DNA from: Sphingomonadaceae bacterium OTU29LAMAA1
Lineage (GTDB): Bacteria; Pseudomonadota; Alphaproteobacteria; Sphingomonadales; Sphingomonadaceae
DNA length: 64,000 bases
NCBI GenBank assembly: GCA_024072375.1
Contig: CP099617.1
Span: 2,797,001 to 2,861,000, forward strand
Direction: 5' to 3'
Translations under genes and position numbers: made by a program
Notes under the pieces: model-generated
Databases searched by the model: none
Told to the model about the DNA's origin: nothing
The model's input: the letters and a program-made list of their open reading frames with translations, nothing else
Shown: positions 26,531 through 35,986 of the stretch, piece by piece
How the letters are laid out: each line of letters starts with the position of its first letter
Position numbering within the stretch: position 1 is the first letter of the stretch

Positions 26531-29011
26531 TCACAAATCCGGCAGCACCTGATCCGCCACGCCCCATCCCGCCAGCGCCCGCGACGTGGCGCGATCCAGC
26601 AGCTCCGCGGCATCCCGCACGCCCCAGCGCGCCGCGGTGTCGATGTCGCGCAACTCGGTCCACGACACCGGCGCCGCGACCGGAGCGCCGGCCCGTGCGC
26701 GCGCCGAATAGGGCATGATCGCGGTGCTGCCGCGCTGGTTGCGCAGGTAGTCGATGAAGATCTTGCCCTTGCGCTTGGCCTTGGTCATCACCGCGACGAA
26801 CCGGTCCGGCTCCGCCGCCGCCAGCGCCCGTGCGAAGCGATCGGCGAAGTCCTTCACTGCCGGCCATTCCGCCTGCGGGGTCAGCGGCACCACGACATGC
26901 ACGCCCTTGCCGCCCGACAGCAGGGGAAAGCTCACCAGCCCCAGCTCGGCCAGTTGCGCCGACACATGCTCCGCCGCGCGCCTGGTGTCGGCGAAGTCGA
27001 GTCCTTCATCGGGATCCAGGTCGATCACCAGCCGGTCGGGCTGTTCCAGCGCGTCGATCCGCGATCCCCAGCCGTGGAATTCGATCGTCCCCATCTGGAC
27101 GCAGGCGACCAGGCCATCGGCATCGTCGACGTACAGATAGGGCTGGGTCGACCCGTCCTTCTCCCGCACGTCGATGTGGTGGACGGTGTCGCCGAAGCTG
27201 CCGGCGTCGTGCTTCTGGAAGAAGCATGCCTTGCCACGGCCCTGTGGACAGCGGACCAGACTGATCGGTCGCCGCCCCGCCCACGGCAGCATGATCGGCG
27301 ACAGCTGCGCGTAATAGTCCGCCAGTTCACCCTTGGTGACCTTGCTCTCCGGAAAGATCACCCGGTCTCGGCTGCTCACCTTGATAAGCACCTGCGGCGC
27401 GGCGGCGGGGGCGGGTTCGGGCACCTCGGCGACCACCTGATCCGCCGTCTTGTCGCCGCGCAGGCCGACGAAGCTCGAATGGCGTAGCACCTTGTCGGGC
27501 GTCACCTCGGCAAAGGCGATTTCGGCGACGAGTTCCGGCCTGATCCACTTCGCCCCGCGCAGGGCGGCCTTGTGCGTCTTCAGGCTGGCCGCATCGACCG
27601 ACGGCTTCGCGACCGACAGCGTCGTCATCCGGTTCTTCAGGTCGTTCATCAGATCCTGGTCGAACCCCGTGCCGACCTTGCCGGCATAGCGAAACCCGTC
27701 CGCTTCGCGCAGCCCGAGCAGCAGCGACCTGAACCCGCGGTTCTTGTCCGACGGCGTCCAGCCGACGATGACGAATTCCTGCCGCTGGATGCACTTGGCC
27801 TTCAGCCACGTCCTGTTGCGTGCACCGGCATACGGCGCGTCGGCGCGTTTCGACACGACGCCTTCCAGCCCCTCGCGGCACATCGTCTCGAACAATTCCT
27901 CGCCCGAACCAAGCACGTGTTCGGCGAACTGGATGCGTTCGCCATTCTCCACGATTCCACGCAGTCGATCCTTGCGCTCGACGGTGGTGAGGGGGGTCAA
28001 ATCCTCGCCGTTCAGCTCCAGCAGGTCGAACGCGAACAGGGTCATGTCGCCGGCGTTGGCGATCGCATCCTTCAGCGTCGAAAAATCCGGGTGGCCGTCC
28101 TTGTACGCGACGATTTCGCCATCGATCAGCGCGGACTGCACCGGCAGGGCGGCGGCGGCATCGGCGATCGCGGCGAACTTGTCCGTCCAGTCGAGGCCGC
28201 TGCGGGTATGGACCTTGGCCTTGCCATCGCCGATCGCGACGAGGGCGCGATAGCCATCGTATTTCACCTCGTGCAGCCATCCGGTGCCGGCAGGGACGCT
28301 GTCGACGAGGGTGCAGAGCTGCGGTTCGCGAAACGCGGGCAATGGCTTGCTAGCGCCGGACCTGCCCTTCCGCGGCTTCGCCGCAGGTGCCGGCTTGCGG
28401 GCCGGTTTGCCGGCCGGCGCCTTTGCGGTCGCGGTCTTCCCCTCGGCGATGTCCGCCATCGTCCGACCGGTGGCGACGCTGGTCAGCGCCCCTTCGACCA
28501 ATGTGTCGGTGCCGCCGGCATAAGCGTCGTTGATCTTGCGGAGCAGCCAGTTCTCCCGCTTCTCCTTCGCGCGCGGTTTCAGCCGGATCAGCAGCCATTC
28601 TCCCTTCATCCGCTCCCCATCGAGCGTGAAGTGCAGATGTCCCTTGTCCAGATCCCTGGCGGATTTGCCCGCGATCGGGGCCCATGTTCCGCGGTCCCAC
28701 AGCATCACCGTTCCGCCGCCATATTCCCCGGCGGGAATCGTCCCCTCGAACGTCGCATAGGACAGCGGATGATCCTCGGTCCGCACCGCCAGCCGCTTTT
28801 CGTCGGGATCCAGGCTCGGCCCGCGCGTCACCGCCCAGCTTTTCAGGACGCCGTCGATTTCCAGCCGGAAATCCCAGTGCAGCCGGGTCGCGTCATGCTT
28901 CTGGACCATGAAGCTGTTGCCGTGGCCCGGCGCCAAAGTACCGGCGGGCTCCGCAGTCTTCGCAAAGTCGCGCTTGGCGTTGTAGCGTTCGAGCGGGTCG
29001 GCCTCAGGCAC
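26531..29011 (-). CDS. ligD: ATP-dependent DNA ligase D (phosphoesterase-ligase-polymerase)
   Basis: This 826-residue protein has the Pseudomonas-type domain order. The 3'-phosphoesterase domain (about 1-170) carries His39 and His45 in the HDATRLHW motif. An Ala/Lys/Pro linker follows, then the ligase domain (about 225-525) with the adenylated Lys250 in LHEVKYDGYRALV. The primase/polymerase domain (about 540-826) has the metal-binding VIDLDPDEG. With Ku it performs nonhomologous end joining of double-strand breaks. The 5' end overlaps ku by 8 bp, giving a ku-ligD operon with ku first. Confidence 0.95.
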   Translation of the reverse strand: MPEADPLERYNAKRDFAKTAEPAGTLAPGHGNSFMVQKHDATRLHWDFRLEIDGVLKSWAVTRGPSLDPDEKRLAVRTEDHPLSYATFEGTIPAGEYGGGTVMLWDRGTWAPIAGKSARDLDKGHLHFTLDGERMKGEWLLIRLKPRAKEKRENWLLRKINDAYAGGTDTLVEGALTSVATGRTMADIAEGKTATAKAPAGKPARKPAPAAKPRKGRSGASKPLPAFREPQLCTLVDSVPAGTGWLHEVKYDGYRALVAIGDGKAKVHTRSGLDWTDKFAAIADAAAALPVQSALIDGEIVAYKDGHPDFSTLKDAIANAGDMTLFAFDLLELNGEDLTPLTTVERKDRLRGIVENGERIQFAEHVLGSGEELFETMCREGLEGVVSKRADAPYAGARNRTWLKAKCIQRQEFVIVGWTPSDKNRGFRSLLLGLREADGFRYAGKVGTGFDQDLMNDLKNRMTTLSVAKPSVDAASLKTHKAALRGAKWIRPELVAEIAFAEVTPDKVLRHSSFVGLRGDKTADQVVAEVPEPAPAAAPQVLIKVSSRDRVIFPESKVTKGELADYYAQLSPIMLPWAGRRPISLVRCPQGRGKACFFQKHDAGSFGDTVHHIDVREKDGSTQPYLYVDDADGLVACVQMGTIEFHGWGSRIDALEQPDRLVIDLDPDEGLDFADTRRAAEHVSAQLAELGLVSFPLLSGGKGVHVVVPLTPQAEWPAVKDFADRFARALAAAEPDRFVAVMTKAKRKGKIFIDYLRNQRGSTAIMPYSARARAGAPVAAPVSWTELRDIDTAARWGVRDAAELLDRATSRALAGWGVADQVLPDL

Positions 29012-29867
29012 GCTTTTTCGCCGGTGCGCGCTTGGCGGGGGCCTTCTTCGCAGGGGCCTTCTGCGCGGCGGTCCCGCCGGATTTTTCCATCGACTTCTTC
29101 AACGCCGCCATCAGATCGACGACGTTGCTGCCGGACTTGGTGCCGCTATCGTCCGCGGCCTCGATCAACTTGCCGCCCTTCGCCTTCCGCTTGCGCTCGA
29201 CGAGGTCCTTCAGCGCATCGACGTAGCGGTCGTGGAACTCCTGCGGGTCGAAGGTCGCGGTTTTCTTGTCGATCAGTGCCTCGGCCAGATCGAGCAGCTC
29301 GGCATCCGGCTTCTGGTCCGGTATCTCGCGAAAATAACTCTGCGCCTTGTTGACCTCGTCGGCATAACGAAGCGTTTCCAGCACCATCCCGCGTCCGCAT
29401 GGTTTCAGGCTGACGACATATTCCCGCCCGCGCATGGCGAGTTGCCCCAGGCCGACCTTCTTCGTCCGCCGCAACGCCTCGCGCAGCACGATGAACGCCT
29501 CCTCGGCCAGATCGTCGGCGGGCACGACGAAATACGGCTTCTCGTAATAGAGCACGTCGATCTCGCTCGCGTCGACGAATTGGGTCAACTCCAGCGTCTT
29601 CTTCGATTCCAGCTTCACCGCGTCGATCTCGTCCTGCTCCAGCAGCACGAACTCGCCCTTCGACACCTCATAGCCCTTCATGATCTCGTCGGTGTCGACG
29701 GGACCGACACCGGTGACGATCTTCTCGTAATGGATCGGTTTGCCGGTCGGCTCGTGGATCTGCTTGAACGCCACCGCCGCGCCGCTCTTGGTCGCGGAGT
29801 AGATTTCGACCGGAATCGACACCAGCGCGAGCCGGATCTGTCCTTGCCAATACGCACGTGCGGCCAT
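29004..29867 (-). CDS. ku: DNA end-binding protein Ku
   Basis: This 287-residue protein begins WQGQIRLALVSIPVEIYSAT, the standard start of bacterial Ku, and includes IHEPTGKPIHYEKIVTG and the core beta-barrel. A homodimer rings DNA ends and recruits LigD. The C-terminal tail from about residue 262 is a Lys/Ala/Pro repeat (KKAPAKRAPAKK), as in Ku proteins whose basic tail aids DNA threading. It is followed directly by ligD with an 8-bp overlap, and is divergent from pdxH across about 190 bp with no further gene. Confidence 0.95.
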   Translation of the reverse strand: MAARAYWQGQIRLALVSIPVEIYSATKSGAAVAFKQIHEPTGKPIHYEKIVTGVGPVDTDEIMKGYEVSKGEFVLLEQDEIDAVKLESKKTLELTQFVDASEIDVLYYEKPYFVVPADDLAEEAFIVLREALRRTKKVGLGQLAMRGREYVVSLKPCGRGMVLETLRYADEVNKAQSYFREIPDQKPDAELLDLAEALIDKKTATFDPQEFHDRYVDALKDLVERKRKAKGGKLIEAADDSGTKSGSNVVDLMAALKKSMEKSGGTAAQKAPAKKAPAKRAPAKKRA

Positions 29868-30059
29868 GTGTCGGTGTCTTTCCGTTGCGGAAGCGATTCA
29901 ATTCGCGGGCGAAAGAGTCGTTCCGCGACAACTGAAGTCCTCCCCCGCGGGGGGGAGGTGGCGCGGCGTAGCCCATGACGCAGGGGGGCAGGCGACCTCT
30001 TCGACTGGAAGGCCCCAGCTCCCTTTCCCCCGATCGCCGACATGCGCTAGAGAGCCGCT

Positions 30060-30638
30060 ATGGCCGACGATCCCTTCGCTCTGTTCGACAGCTGGTACGC
30101 TGATGCGCGGGACAGCGAACCGAACGATCCCAATGCGATGGCGCTCGCCACCGTCGATGCGGAGGGGCAGCCTTCCGTACGTATGGTGCTGCTGAAGGGG
30201 CACGGCCCCGACGGATTCGTGTTCTACACCAACCGCGAAGGGCGCAAGGCGGCGGACCTCGCCGCGGTTCCGAAGGCGGCACTGCTGTTTCATTGGAAAT
30301 CGCTGCGTCGACAGATACGTATCGAAGGCCCCGTAACGCTCGCCACCGATGCCGAATCCGATGCCTATTTCGCCAGCCGCGGCCGGGATTCGCAGCTCGG
30401 CGCATGGGCGTCCGACCAGTCGCGCCCGCTCGCCGACCGGGAAACGTTCGAGGCGCGCTTTGCCGAAATGACGGAGCGGTTCGAGGGCGGGGACGTCCCG
30501 CGGCCGCCGCATTGGGGCGGCTATCGCGTCACGCCACGGGTGATCGAATTCTGGCAGGATCGTGCGCATCGCCTGCACGAACGCCGCGTCTTCACCCGTT
30601 CCGGCAGCGACTGGAGCGAGGGGCTGCTGTTCCCGTGA
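30060..30638 (+). CDS. pdxH: Pyridoxamine/pyridoxine 5'-phosphate oxidase
   Basis: This 192-residue flavoprotein oxidises PNP and PMP to pyridoxal phosphate with FMN. NAMALATVDAEGQPSVRMVLLKG, FYTNREGRKAADL and ALLFHWKSLRRQIRIEG are the FMN-binding core. HWGGYRVTPRVIEFWQ and a C-terminal RLHERRVFTR segment complete the family pattern. Length is short-normal. Its stop overlaps the next start (GTGA), so it heads a three-gene row pdxH / cation efflux / phzF-like. Confidence 0.95.
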   Translation: MADDPFALFDSWYADARDSEPNDPNAMALATVDAEGQPSVRMVLLKGHGPDGFVFYTNREGRKAADLAAVPKAALLFHWKSLRRQIRIEGPVTLATDAESDAYFASRGRDSQLGAWASDQSRPLADRETFEARFAEMTERFEGGDVPRPPHWGGYRVTPRVIEFWQDRAHRLHERRVFTRSGSDWSEGLLFP

Positions 30639-31582
30639 CGCGTGACGAACAGCGTCGGTTCCTGCCACTTGCGACGCGCGCCGCGCTCGCCAGCGTGGCG
30701 ATGGCGTGTTTCCTGCTGGCGTTGAAGAGCTTCGCGGCATGGCAGACCGGATCGGTCGCGATGCTCGGCAGCCTCGCCGATACCGCGCTCGATCTCCTCG
30801 CCAGCCTCGTCACCCTGTACGGCGTCCGCCTCGCCGCGACGCCGGCCGATCACGACCACCGCTTCGGCCATGGCAAGGCGGAGGCGCTGGCGGCGTTGTT
30901 CCAGGTCGCGCTCATCACCGCGTCGGCCGCCGCCATCGCATGGCGCGCGATCGATGCGCTGGGCCAGAACGGCCCGACCGCATCGGCGGATTTCGGCATC
31001 ACCGTATCGGTCGTCGCGATCGTCGCCACGGCGGTCCTGCTCTGGTACCAGCGCAGCATCATCCGGCAGACCGGCTCCGTCGCGATCATGGCCGACAACA
31101 TCCATTACCAGTCCGACGTGCTGCTCAACGGATCGGTGATCGTCGCGCTGGTGCTCGACCAGTATCTCGGGTTTCACAAGGCGGACCCGATCCTCGGCAT
31201 CGCCATCGCGCTCTGGCTGGCCTGGGGTGCGTTCCAGGCGTCGTCCAACGCGATCGACCAGCTGATGGACAAGGAATGGCCGGAGGATCAGCGCAATGCC
31301 TTTCTCGACGTCGCTGCCCGCCAGCCGGGACTGAAGGGCATCCACGATTTCCGCACGCGCCGGTCGGGCAGCCACGATTTCGCGCAATTCCACATGGAGG
31401 TCGACCGCAACCTGACGGTCGGCGCCGCGCACGACATCGTCGAATCGGTCGAATTCAACCTCCGCCAGACCTTTCCCAAGGTCGAGGTGCTGATCCACCT
31501 CGATCCCGAGGGGCATGTCGACACCGACAATCCGCTGGTCGAGGCCGACGTCACCCCCCATTGGTTCGGAAAGCGCCTATGA
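30635..31582 (+). CDS. Cation diffusion facilitator (FieF/ZitB-like)
   Basis: This 315-residue protein has the six-helix CDF membrane domain. The first metal-site motif lies in GSVAMLGSLADTALDLLASLV and the second in MADNIHYQSDVLLNG, with DHDHRFGHGKAEALAAL between helices. A cytoplasmic ferredoxin-like domain follows (HDFRTRRSGSHDFAQFHMEV). CDFs export Zn, Fe, Mn or similar divalent cations by proton antiport. A DxxxD pair and a HxxxD pair like FieF suggest Zn/Fe. It begins with GTG overlapping pdxH, and its stop overlaps the phzF-like start (ATGA). Confidence 0.92.
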   Translation: MTRDEQRRFLPLATRAALASVAMACFLLALKSFAAWQTGSVAMLGSLADTALDLLASLVTLYGVRLAATPADHDHRFGHGKAEALAALFQVALITASAAAIAWRAIDALGQNGPTASADFGITVSVVAIVATAVLLWYQRSIIRQTGSVAIMADNIHYQSDVLLNGSVIVALVLDQYLGFHKADPILGIAIALWLAWGAFQASSNAIDQLMDKEWPEDQRNAFLDVAARQPGLKGIHDFRTRRSGSHDFAQFHMEVDRNLTVGAAHDIVESVEFNLRQTFPKVEVLIHLDPEGHVDTDNPLVEADVTPHWFGKRL

Positions 31583-32388
31583 GAATCCCGTTCGCCCAGA
31601 TCGATGCTTTCGCCGAGAGTGCTTTCGGCGGCAATCCGGCGGCGGTGATGCCGCTGTCGGCATGGCTCGACGACGCCGTGCTCCAGAACATCGCGTCCGA
31701 GAACAACCTCAGCGAAACCGCTTTCATCGTCCCGATCGCGGGCAACGGCGGCGCGGATGACGATGCGGATTTCGAGTTGCGCTGGTTTACCCCCGCGGCG
31801 GAAGTCGCGCTGTGCGGCCATGCGACGCTGGCGAGCGGTCACTTCGTGCTGTCGTCCGACGACGACCGGACGACGGTGCGCTTCCGGACGCGGCAGGCTG
31901 GTATCCTGCAGGTCTCGCGCGAAGGCGACCGCTATCGCATGGCGCTGCCGGCGTGGGGGCCATCGCCCCGACCGCTCGACGCGATCGTCGCCGCGCTCGG
32001 CGTCGAGGCGGTCGAGACGCTGTGGCAGGACAAGGGCTATGCGCTGGTCGTCGTCGCCGATGAAGCCGCGGTGCGCGCCGCCCGGCCGGACGATCGTGCA
32101 CTGATGGACGCGGGGCCGATCGTCGCGATCGTCACCGCGCGGGGCGAGCGCACCGACATCGTCAGCCGCGCCTTCACACCCTATTTCGACATTTCCGAAG
32201 ACCCGGTGACCGGTGCCGCGCATGCCGTCGCGGTGCCTTATTGGGCGGAAAAGCTCGGCAAGGACCGGTTCACCGCCTTTCAGGCCAGCAAGCGCGGTGG
32301 CCTGCTCACCTGCGCGCTGGAAGGCGACCGCGTGATCCTGGGTGGCGCCTGCGTGACGGTGATTGAAGGGACGTTCCTGCTGCCGTAA
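31579..32388 (+). CDS. PhzF-family isomerase
   Basis: This 269-residue protein is a diaminopimelate-epimerase-fold enzyme. The general acid/base Glu lies in ASENNLSETAFIV. GGNPAAVM, ALCGHATLASGH and FDISEDPVTGAAHAVAVPYW are the remaining family motifs. PhzF itself isomerises DHHA in phenazine synthesis, but most members outside phenazine clusters have unknown substrates. No phenazine gene is seen here. It is the last gene of the pdxH operon, with ATGA overlap. Confidence 0.9.
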   Translation: MRIPFAQIDAFAESAFGGNPAAVMPLSAWLDDAVLQNIASENNLSETAFIVPIAGNGGADDDADFELRWFTPAAEVALCGHATLASGHFVLSSDDDRTTVRFRTRQAGILQVSREGDRYRMALPAWGPSPRPLDAIVAALGVEAVETLWQDKGYALVVVADEAAVRAARPDDRALMDAGPIVAIVTARGERTDIVSRAFTPYFDISEDPVTGAAHAVAVPYWAEKLGKDRFTAFQASKRGGLLTCALEGDRVILGGACVTVIEGTFLLP

Positions 32389-32442
32389 GGGGCATCCTGC
32401 ACATCACCCACACCACCATCATGCCGGGAACCCCGCGTTTCT

Positions 32443-32697
32443 CTACCGCCCACGGCCCTTCGTCATCGGGTCGGGCTTCACCGGCTTCACCCAGCCTTCG
32501 GGCGGCACGACGCGCGACTGGCTCGTTCCCAGGCCCATCGCGCCCGGCCGCTGCCGCTCCAGCCCCGCCGGGTCGACATCCTCGCCGCCGCCGCGCAACA
32601 GGCTGATCCGGTCGCGCAACCGCCCCGCCGTTTCGAAATCGAGTGCCGCGGCGGCGGCTTCCATCTCCAGTCGCAACGCCTCGATGGAGACGGTCAC
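32443..32697 (-). CDS. Small UVR-motif protein
   Basis: This 84-residue protein begins with a UVR (UvrB/UvrC) helix-turn-helix hairpin at residues 1-40: [20 protein letters not shown] followed by [12 protein letters not shown]. In UvrB and UvrC this motif mediates their contact. Stand-alone versions occur in clamp-like adaptor proteins (McsA) and as small unknowns. The rest is Pro/Gly-rich and ends in a basic tail. Its start overlaps the mnmA stop (ATGA), so it is translated from the mnmA transcript. The partner is unknown. Confidence 0.8.
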   Translation of the reverse strand: MTVSIEALRLEMEAAAAALDFETAGRLRDRISLLRGGGEDVDPAGLERQRPGAMGLGTSQSRVVPPEGWVKPVKPDPMTKGRGR

Positions 32698-33806
32698 GCC
32701 GCTTCCGCCACCATCGCCGCCTCGGTCGCCGCGATCCAGCCGCCGCCGAGCACGCGTGTTCCCGCATACAGCACCGCCGCCTGACCCGGCGCGACGCCAT
32801 ATTCGGGTGCATCGAACGACAGCCGGTCGCCATCCAGCCGTGCCGCCACCGGCCTCGCCATCGATCGCACCTTGGCGGTGACCGGCCCGTCATGGTCGCC
32901 ACCGATCCAGTTGAGCCCGGTGATCCGTGCCGCCCCTACCGCCAGCGCCGCGCGCGGCCCGACCACCACCTGCCGCGCGGCCGCATCGACCCGCACCACG
33001 TACAGGGGTTCGGGCGTGCCGCCGATCTCCAGCCCGCGGCGCTGGCCGACAGTGAAGTGGATGATGCCGCGATGCGTGCCGAGCTTCGCGCCGGACAGGT
33101 CGACGATATCGCCCGCGGTATCCACCTCCGGGCGCAGCTTGCGCACCAGACCGGCATAATCGCCGTCGGGGACGAAGCAGATGTCCTGACTGTCGGGCTT
33201 CGCCGCGACACCCAGACCCAGTTCGGCGGCGATCTCGCGCACCCGCGGCTTGGGTAGCGCACCGAGCGGGAAGCGCAGATAGTCGACCTGCGCCTGCGTC
33301 GTCGCGAACAGAAAATAGCTCTGGTCGCGCGCGGGATCGGCACCGCGATGCAGCTCCGCGCCCGCCGGCCCGATCACCCGCTGCACGTAATGACCCGTCG
33401 CCAGACAATCCGCCCCCAGGTCGCGTGCCAGCGCCAGCAGATCGGTGAACTTCGGCCCGGTGTTGCATTGTACGCAGGGGATCGGCGTGCGGCCGGCAAG
33501 ATATTCGTCGGCGAAGGTGTCGACCACCGTCTCCTTGAAGCGGGTCTCGTGATCGAAGACGTAATGCGCGATCCCCAGCCGGTCGCATACCGCACGCGCG
33601 TCGCGGATGTCGCGGCCGGCGCAGCAACTGCCGGCGCGGCCCGTCGCCTCGCCATGATCGTACAATTGCAGCGTCACGCCGATCGTCTCGGCCCCGGTAC
33701 GCGCCGCCAGCGCAGCGACGACCGAACTGTCGACGCCGCCCGACATCGCCACCACGATCCGCTTCGAGGCGAGGTCGCCACCCAGCTGAAAATCCACATC
33801 GTCCAT
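32694..33806 (-). CDS. mnmA: tRNA-specific 2-thiouridylase
   Basis: This 370-residue protein adds sulfur to U34 of tRNA-Lys/Glu/Gln with ATP. The PP-loop MSGGVDSS near the N-terminus, the first catalytic Cys in [13 protein letters not shown] and the second in [12 protein letters not shown] are present, plus a C-terminal beta-barrel ([16 protein letters not shown]). Start at 33806 (MDDVDF) is preferred over ATGs 12 and 36 bp upstream because the conserved part begins soon after. It is followed by the UVR-motif gene with ATGA overlap. Confidence 0.95.
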   Translation of the reverse strand: MDDVDFQLGGDLASKRIVVAMSGGVDSSVVAALAARTGAETIGVTLQLYDHGEATGRAGSCCAGRDIRDARAVCDRLGIAHYVFDHETRFKETVVDTFADEYLAGRTPIPCVQCNTGPKFTDLLALARDLGADCLATGHYVQRVIGPAGAELHRGADPARDQSYFLFATTQAQVDYLRFPLGALPKPRVREIAAELGLGVAAKPDSQDICFVPDGDYAGLVRKLRPEVDTAGDIVDLSGAKLGTHRGIIHFTVGQRRGLEIGGTPEPLYVVRVDAAARQVVVGPRAALAVGAARITGLNWIGGDHDGPVTAKVRSMARPVAARLDGDRLSFDAPEYGVAPGQAAVLYAGTRVLGGGWIAATEAAMVAEAA

Positions 33807-33842
33807 GCCCGGCCACATAGGCGTTCCGACGTGGAACCGCAA

Positions 33843-34313
33843 AGCGACACCCGTGGTGGAACGGTAAGGTAATGAAGGTTCACATAAACTTGCGTCGGGC
33901 TTTACCCCGCCTTCACCGCCTGTCCCCTAAGCCCGGGTTCCCGAACGCGTAACACGAGTAATCGAGCATTGGATCTCAGCTTCCCCGGCTTCGACAGGAA
34001 TTCGGAAGTCACCCAGCTTCCGGGCGATCTGGCGGTGCTCATGGTCGGGATCGCCGCGCGGCAGACGGCGTCTCCGACCGCCGTCGCGCAGGCACGGTTC
34101 GGCCGCCTGGGCGATCCGTCCCGGTTGCTGCAGCCGCTGGATGGTGCCTTCAACGGCCCGATGGCGGCGATGCTCGCGCGTTGGAGCGGAACCCGACGAA
34201 GTGAGGAATGAATGCGCCGTTTACCGTGGCGTTTCAGGCGATCTTCAAGACCGCTCGCTAGGGACCAGTATCGCGTTTGAGAGGGGGCCCCCCGCCCCGA
34301 TCGAGGTTGAGTA
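33843..34313. other. 470-bp region upstream of sciP without a firm gene
   Basis: The only plus-strand frame of note is TTG 33969 to 34211 (80 codons). It has no clear Shine-Dalgarno and no recognised domain. It may be a real small gene (about one chance in four by my judgement) or the long leader of sciP. No CtrA-type TTAA-N7-TTAA box or GANTC cluster was seen, although in Caulobacter sciP is cell-cycle controlled. Confidence 0.4.
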
Positions 34314-34613
34314 ATGATCGAGAACCAGAAAATCCGTCCCGCCAAAGTCATCGGTCCGCTCGGCGAGTCGCTGACGCTGGACTCGCTGCCGCCGCCATCG
34401 ACGACGCGGTGGGTGGTGCGACGCAAGGCGGAGGTGGTCGCCGCGGTCAACGGCGGACTGCTGAGCGTGGACGAGGTCTGTGCCCGCTACGGCCTGACGG
34501 TCGAGGAATTCGCCGGCTGGCAGCGGGCGATCGACCGGTCGGGCATGCCGGGCCTGCGCGTCACCCGCATCCAGCATTACAAATCCCTCTACGAACGCCA
34601 GCAAAAGTATTGA
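34314..34613 (+). CDS. sciP: SciP-type CtrA inhibitor (DUF1153)
   Basis: This 99-residue helix-turn-helix protein has the near-invariant DUF1153 core: LPPPSTTRWVVRRKAEVVAA, GGLLSVDEVCARYGLTVEEF and WQRAIDRSGMPGLRVTRIQ. In Caulobacter SciP binds the master regulator CtrA and blocks its activation of transcription in G1 cells. Here the full domain is present, so a cell-cycle or motility role through CtrA is likely. ATG is preceded by GAGGTTGAGT. It stands alone and is followed by a hairpin at 34623-34658. Confidence 0.92.
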   Translation: MIENQKIRPAKVIGPLGESLTLDSLPPPSTTRWVVRRKAEVVAAVNGGLLSVDEVCARYGLTVEEFAGWQRAIDRSGMPGLRVTRIQHYKSLYERQQKY

Positions 34614-34622
34614 GAACACCCG

Positions 34623-34658
34623 GTTCCGCACGTCGCAAAAACGAAACGCGTGCGGAAC
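34623..34658 (+). terminator. Hairpin after sciP
   Basis: GTTCCGCACG (34623-34632) and CGTGCGGAAC (34649-34658) form a perfect 10-bp stem with a 16-nt A-rich loop ten bases after the sciP stop. No U tract is present, so it may be a weak terminator or an RNA-stability element. Confidence 0.45.
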
Positions 34659-34719
34659 ATTATCCGGCCCTCATGAGTCTTTCCGCACAGAGCCCACGCC
34701 GGGCGTAACGGAGGGACTT

Positions 34720-34977
34720 ATGGGTATCATTCTTTGGCTGATCATCGGTGGTGTCATCGGCTGGCTGGCCAGCATCATCATGCGCACCGATGCGCAGCAG
34801 GGCATCTTCCTGAACATCATCGTCGGCATCGTCGGCGCGTTCATCGGCGGGCTGATCATCTCGGGCGGATCGATCAACAATGCACCGCTGAACATTACCT
34901 CGTTCCTGGTGTCGCTGCTGGGCGCGATCGTCCTGCTGGCGATCGTCAACCTGGTGCGTCGCGGCAGCGTCCGCTAA
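34720..34977 (+). CDS. GlsB/YeaQ/YmgE family small membrane protein
   Basis: This 85-residue protein consists of three glycine-rich hydrophobic helices (WLIIGGVIGWLASIIMR, FLNIIVGIVGAFIGGLII, ITSFLVSLLGAIVLLAIV), the exact layout of the transglycosylase-associated/GlsB family. Members are stress-induced inner-membrane proteins of unknown mechanism. A good GGAGGG site precedes ATG 34720, and a strong intrinsic terminator follows the gene. Confidence 0.93.
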   Translation: MGIILWLIIGGVIGWLASIIMRTDAQQGIFLNIIVGIVGAFIGGLIISGGSINNAPLNITSFLVSLLGAIVLLAIVNLVRRGSVR

Positions 34978-35012
34978 CCACGACGGACTTTCGCTTCGTC
35001 ACGCGAACGTGG

Positions 35013-35044
35013 AAAGGCCGCCCGGGCAACCGGGCGGCCTTTTT
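35013..35044. terminator. Bidirectional intrinsic terminator
   Basis: AAAGGCCGCCCGG-GCAA-CCGGGCGGCCTTT with five T residues at its end. The 13-bp perfect stem lies between glsB (plus) and the SIMPL gene (minus) and serves both. Confidence 0.9.
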
Positions 35045-35046
35045 CG

Positions 35047-35778
35047 TCATTGCAGCAGGAAACGGACCGACAGCGTCACGGTGACGTCCTGTTCGCCCGG
35101 TGCGATCGACGTCTGTGCATCGGCGGCGCGCTGTACCCGGAACAGCACCGGCGGCGTCGGGCCGCCCGCGTTCTGCCCGGCCTCGGCGATCGAGATCACC
35201 CGGACGACCTTCATCCCCGCCGCGGCTGCGTATAGATCGGCTCGCGTGCGGGCCTGCTTCACCGCGTCGGTCCGCGCTTCGTCCAGCGCGGCGTCGGGCT
35301 TGTCGATCGACAGGTTGGGGCCGTCGATCTGGTTCGCACCCTGTGCGACCAGCGTATCGAGCACACCACCGGCTTTCGCGACGTCGCGGAAGCGGACGCT
35401 GACGGTATTGGTCGCCTGATAGCCGGTGAGGGCGGGCGGCTGCCCGTCGGTATAGCGATATTGCGGGCTGAGCCCGACGTTGGCGGTCGCGATGTCGCGG
35501 GTGGCGATGCCCCCACGCTTCAGGGCGGCCAGCACCCGCGCCATCCGCTGGGCATTGTCCGCGAGTGCCGCCGCCGCGGTCGACGCCTGTGACACCACGC
35601 CGGCGCGGATCGTCGCGATGTCGGGCACGCGCGTCGTCCGCCCTTCGGCGCTGACGTCCAGGATCGTGCCCTGCGCCGGTATCAGCGGCTCGACCGTCTG
35701 CGGCGCGGTCTGCGCAGCCGCCGCGGCAGGGACCATCACCGTCGCCAGCGCTGCCCCGAAAGCCATCGAACCCTTCAC
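35047..35778 (-). CDS. Periplasmic SIMPL-domain protein
   Basis: This 243-residue protein starts with GTG after a GGAG site. It has a Sec signal peptide (KGSMAFGAALATVMVPAAAAA) and then the SIMPL/DUF541 domain: ISAEGR-like LDVSAEGRTTRVPDIATIRAGV, then LSPQYRYTDGQPPALTGYQA and the ARTRADLYAAAAGMKVVRV helix. SIMPL proteins (YggE, BP26 of Brucella) are periplasmic, some form ring oligomers, and YggE is linked to oxidative stress. The function here is not known. A long frame extends 210 bp upstream but has no signal-like start. Confidence 0.88.
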   Translation of the reverse strand: MKGSMAFGAALATVMVPAAAAAQTAPQTVEPLIPAQGTILDVSAEGRTTRVPDIATIRAGVVSQASTAAAALADNAQRMARVLAALKRGGIATRDIATANVGLSPQYRYTDGQPPALTGYQATNTVSVRFRDVAKAGGVLDTLVAQGANQIDGPNLSIDKPDAALDEARTDAVKQARTRADLYAAAAGMKVVRVISIAEAGQNAGGPTPPVLFRVQRAADAQTSIAPGEQDVTVTLSVRFLLQ

Positions 35779-35986
35779 TATCGTATCTCCCGTCGCCTCA
35801 GTGCGAGACGGTCGTCTGCCGCGCTGCGACGAAACCTCAGCTGAACGGGTGAAATCGTTGCGAAGACGGGCGCTTTCGGGCATGGCACAGCGGTCGCGCC
35901 GGCGGGGGCTTGAGCGTGGTGATATATTCATATAATACAGCTGCGGTATGCGGTGGCCATGATGGCCGGACGGGGATGGGACAGGC

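Noticed and set aside
27572-29353. 593-codon plus-strand frame opposite ligD and ku
   Set aside because: It is antisense to genes with clear catalytic motifs, and no recognisable domain is present.
31579-32388. Phenazine biosynthesis
   Set aside because: PhzF-family proteins are widespread outside phenazine pathways, and no other phz gene is present.
33902-34450. 182-codon minus-strand frame upstream of and across sciP
   Set aside because: It covers the 5' half of sciP in antisense and has Ser/Arg/Pro-rich composition without a start signal.
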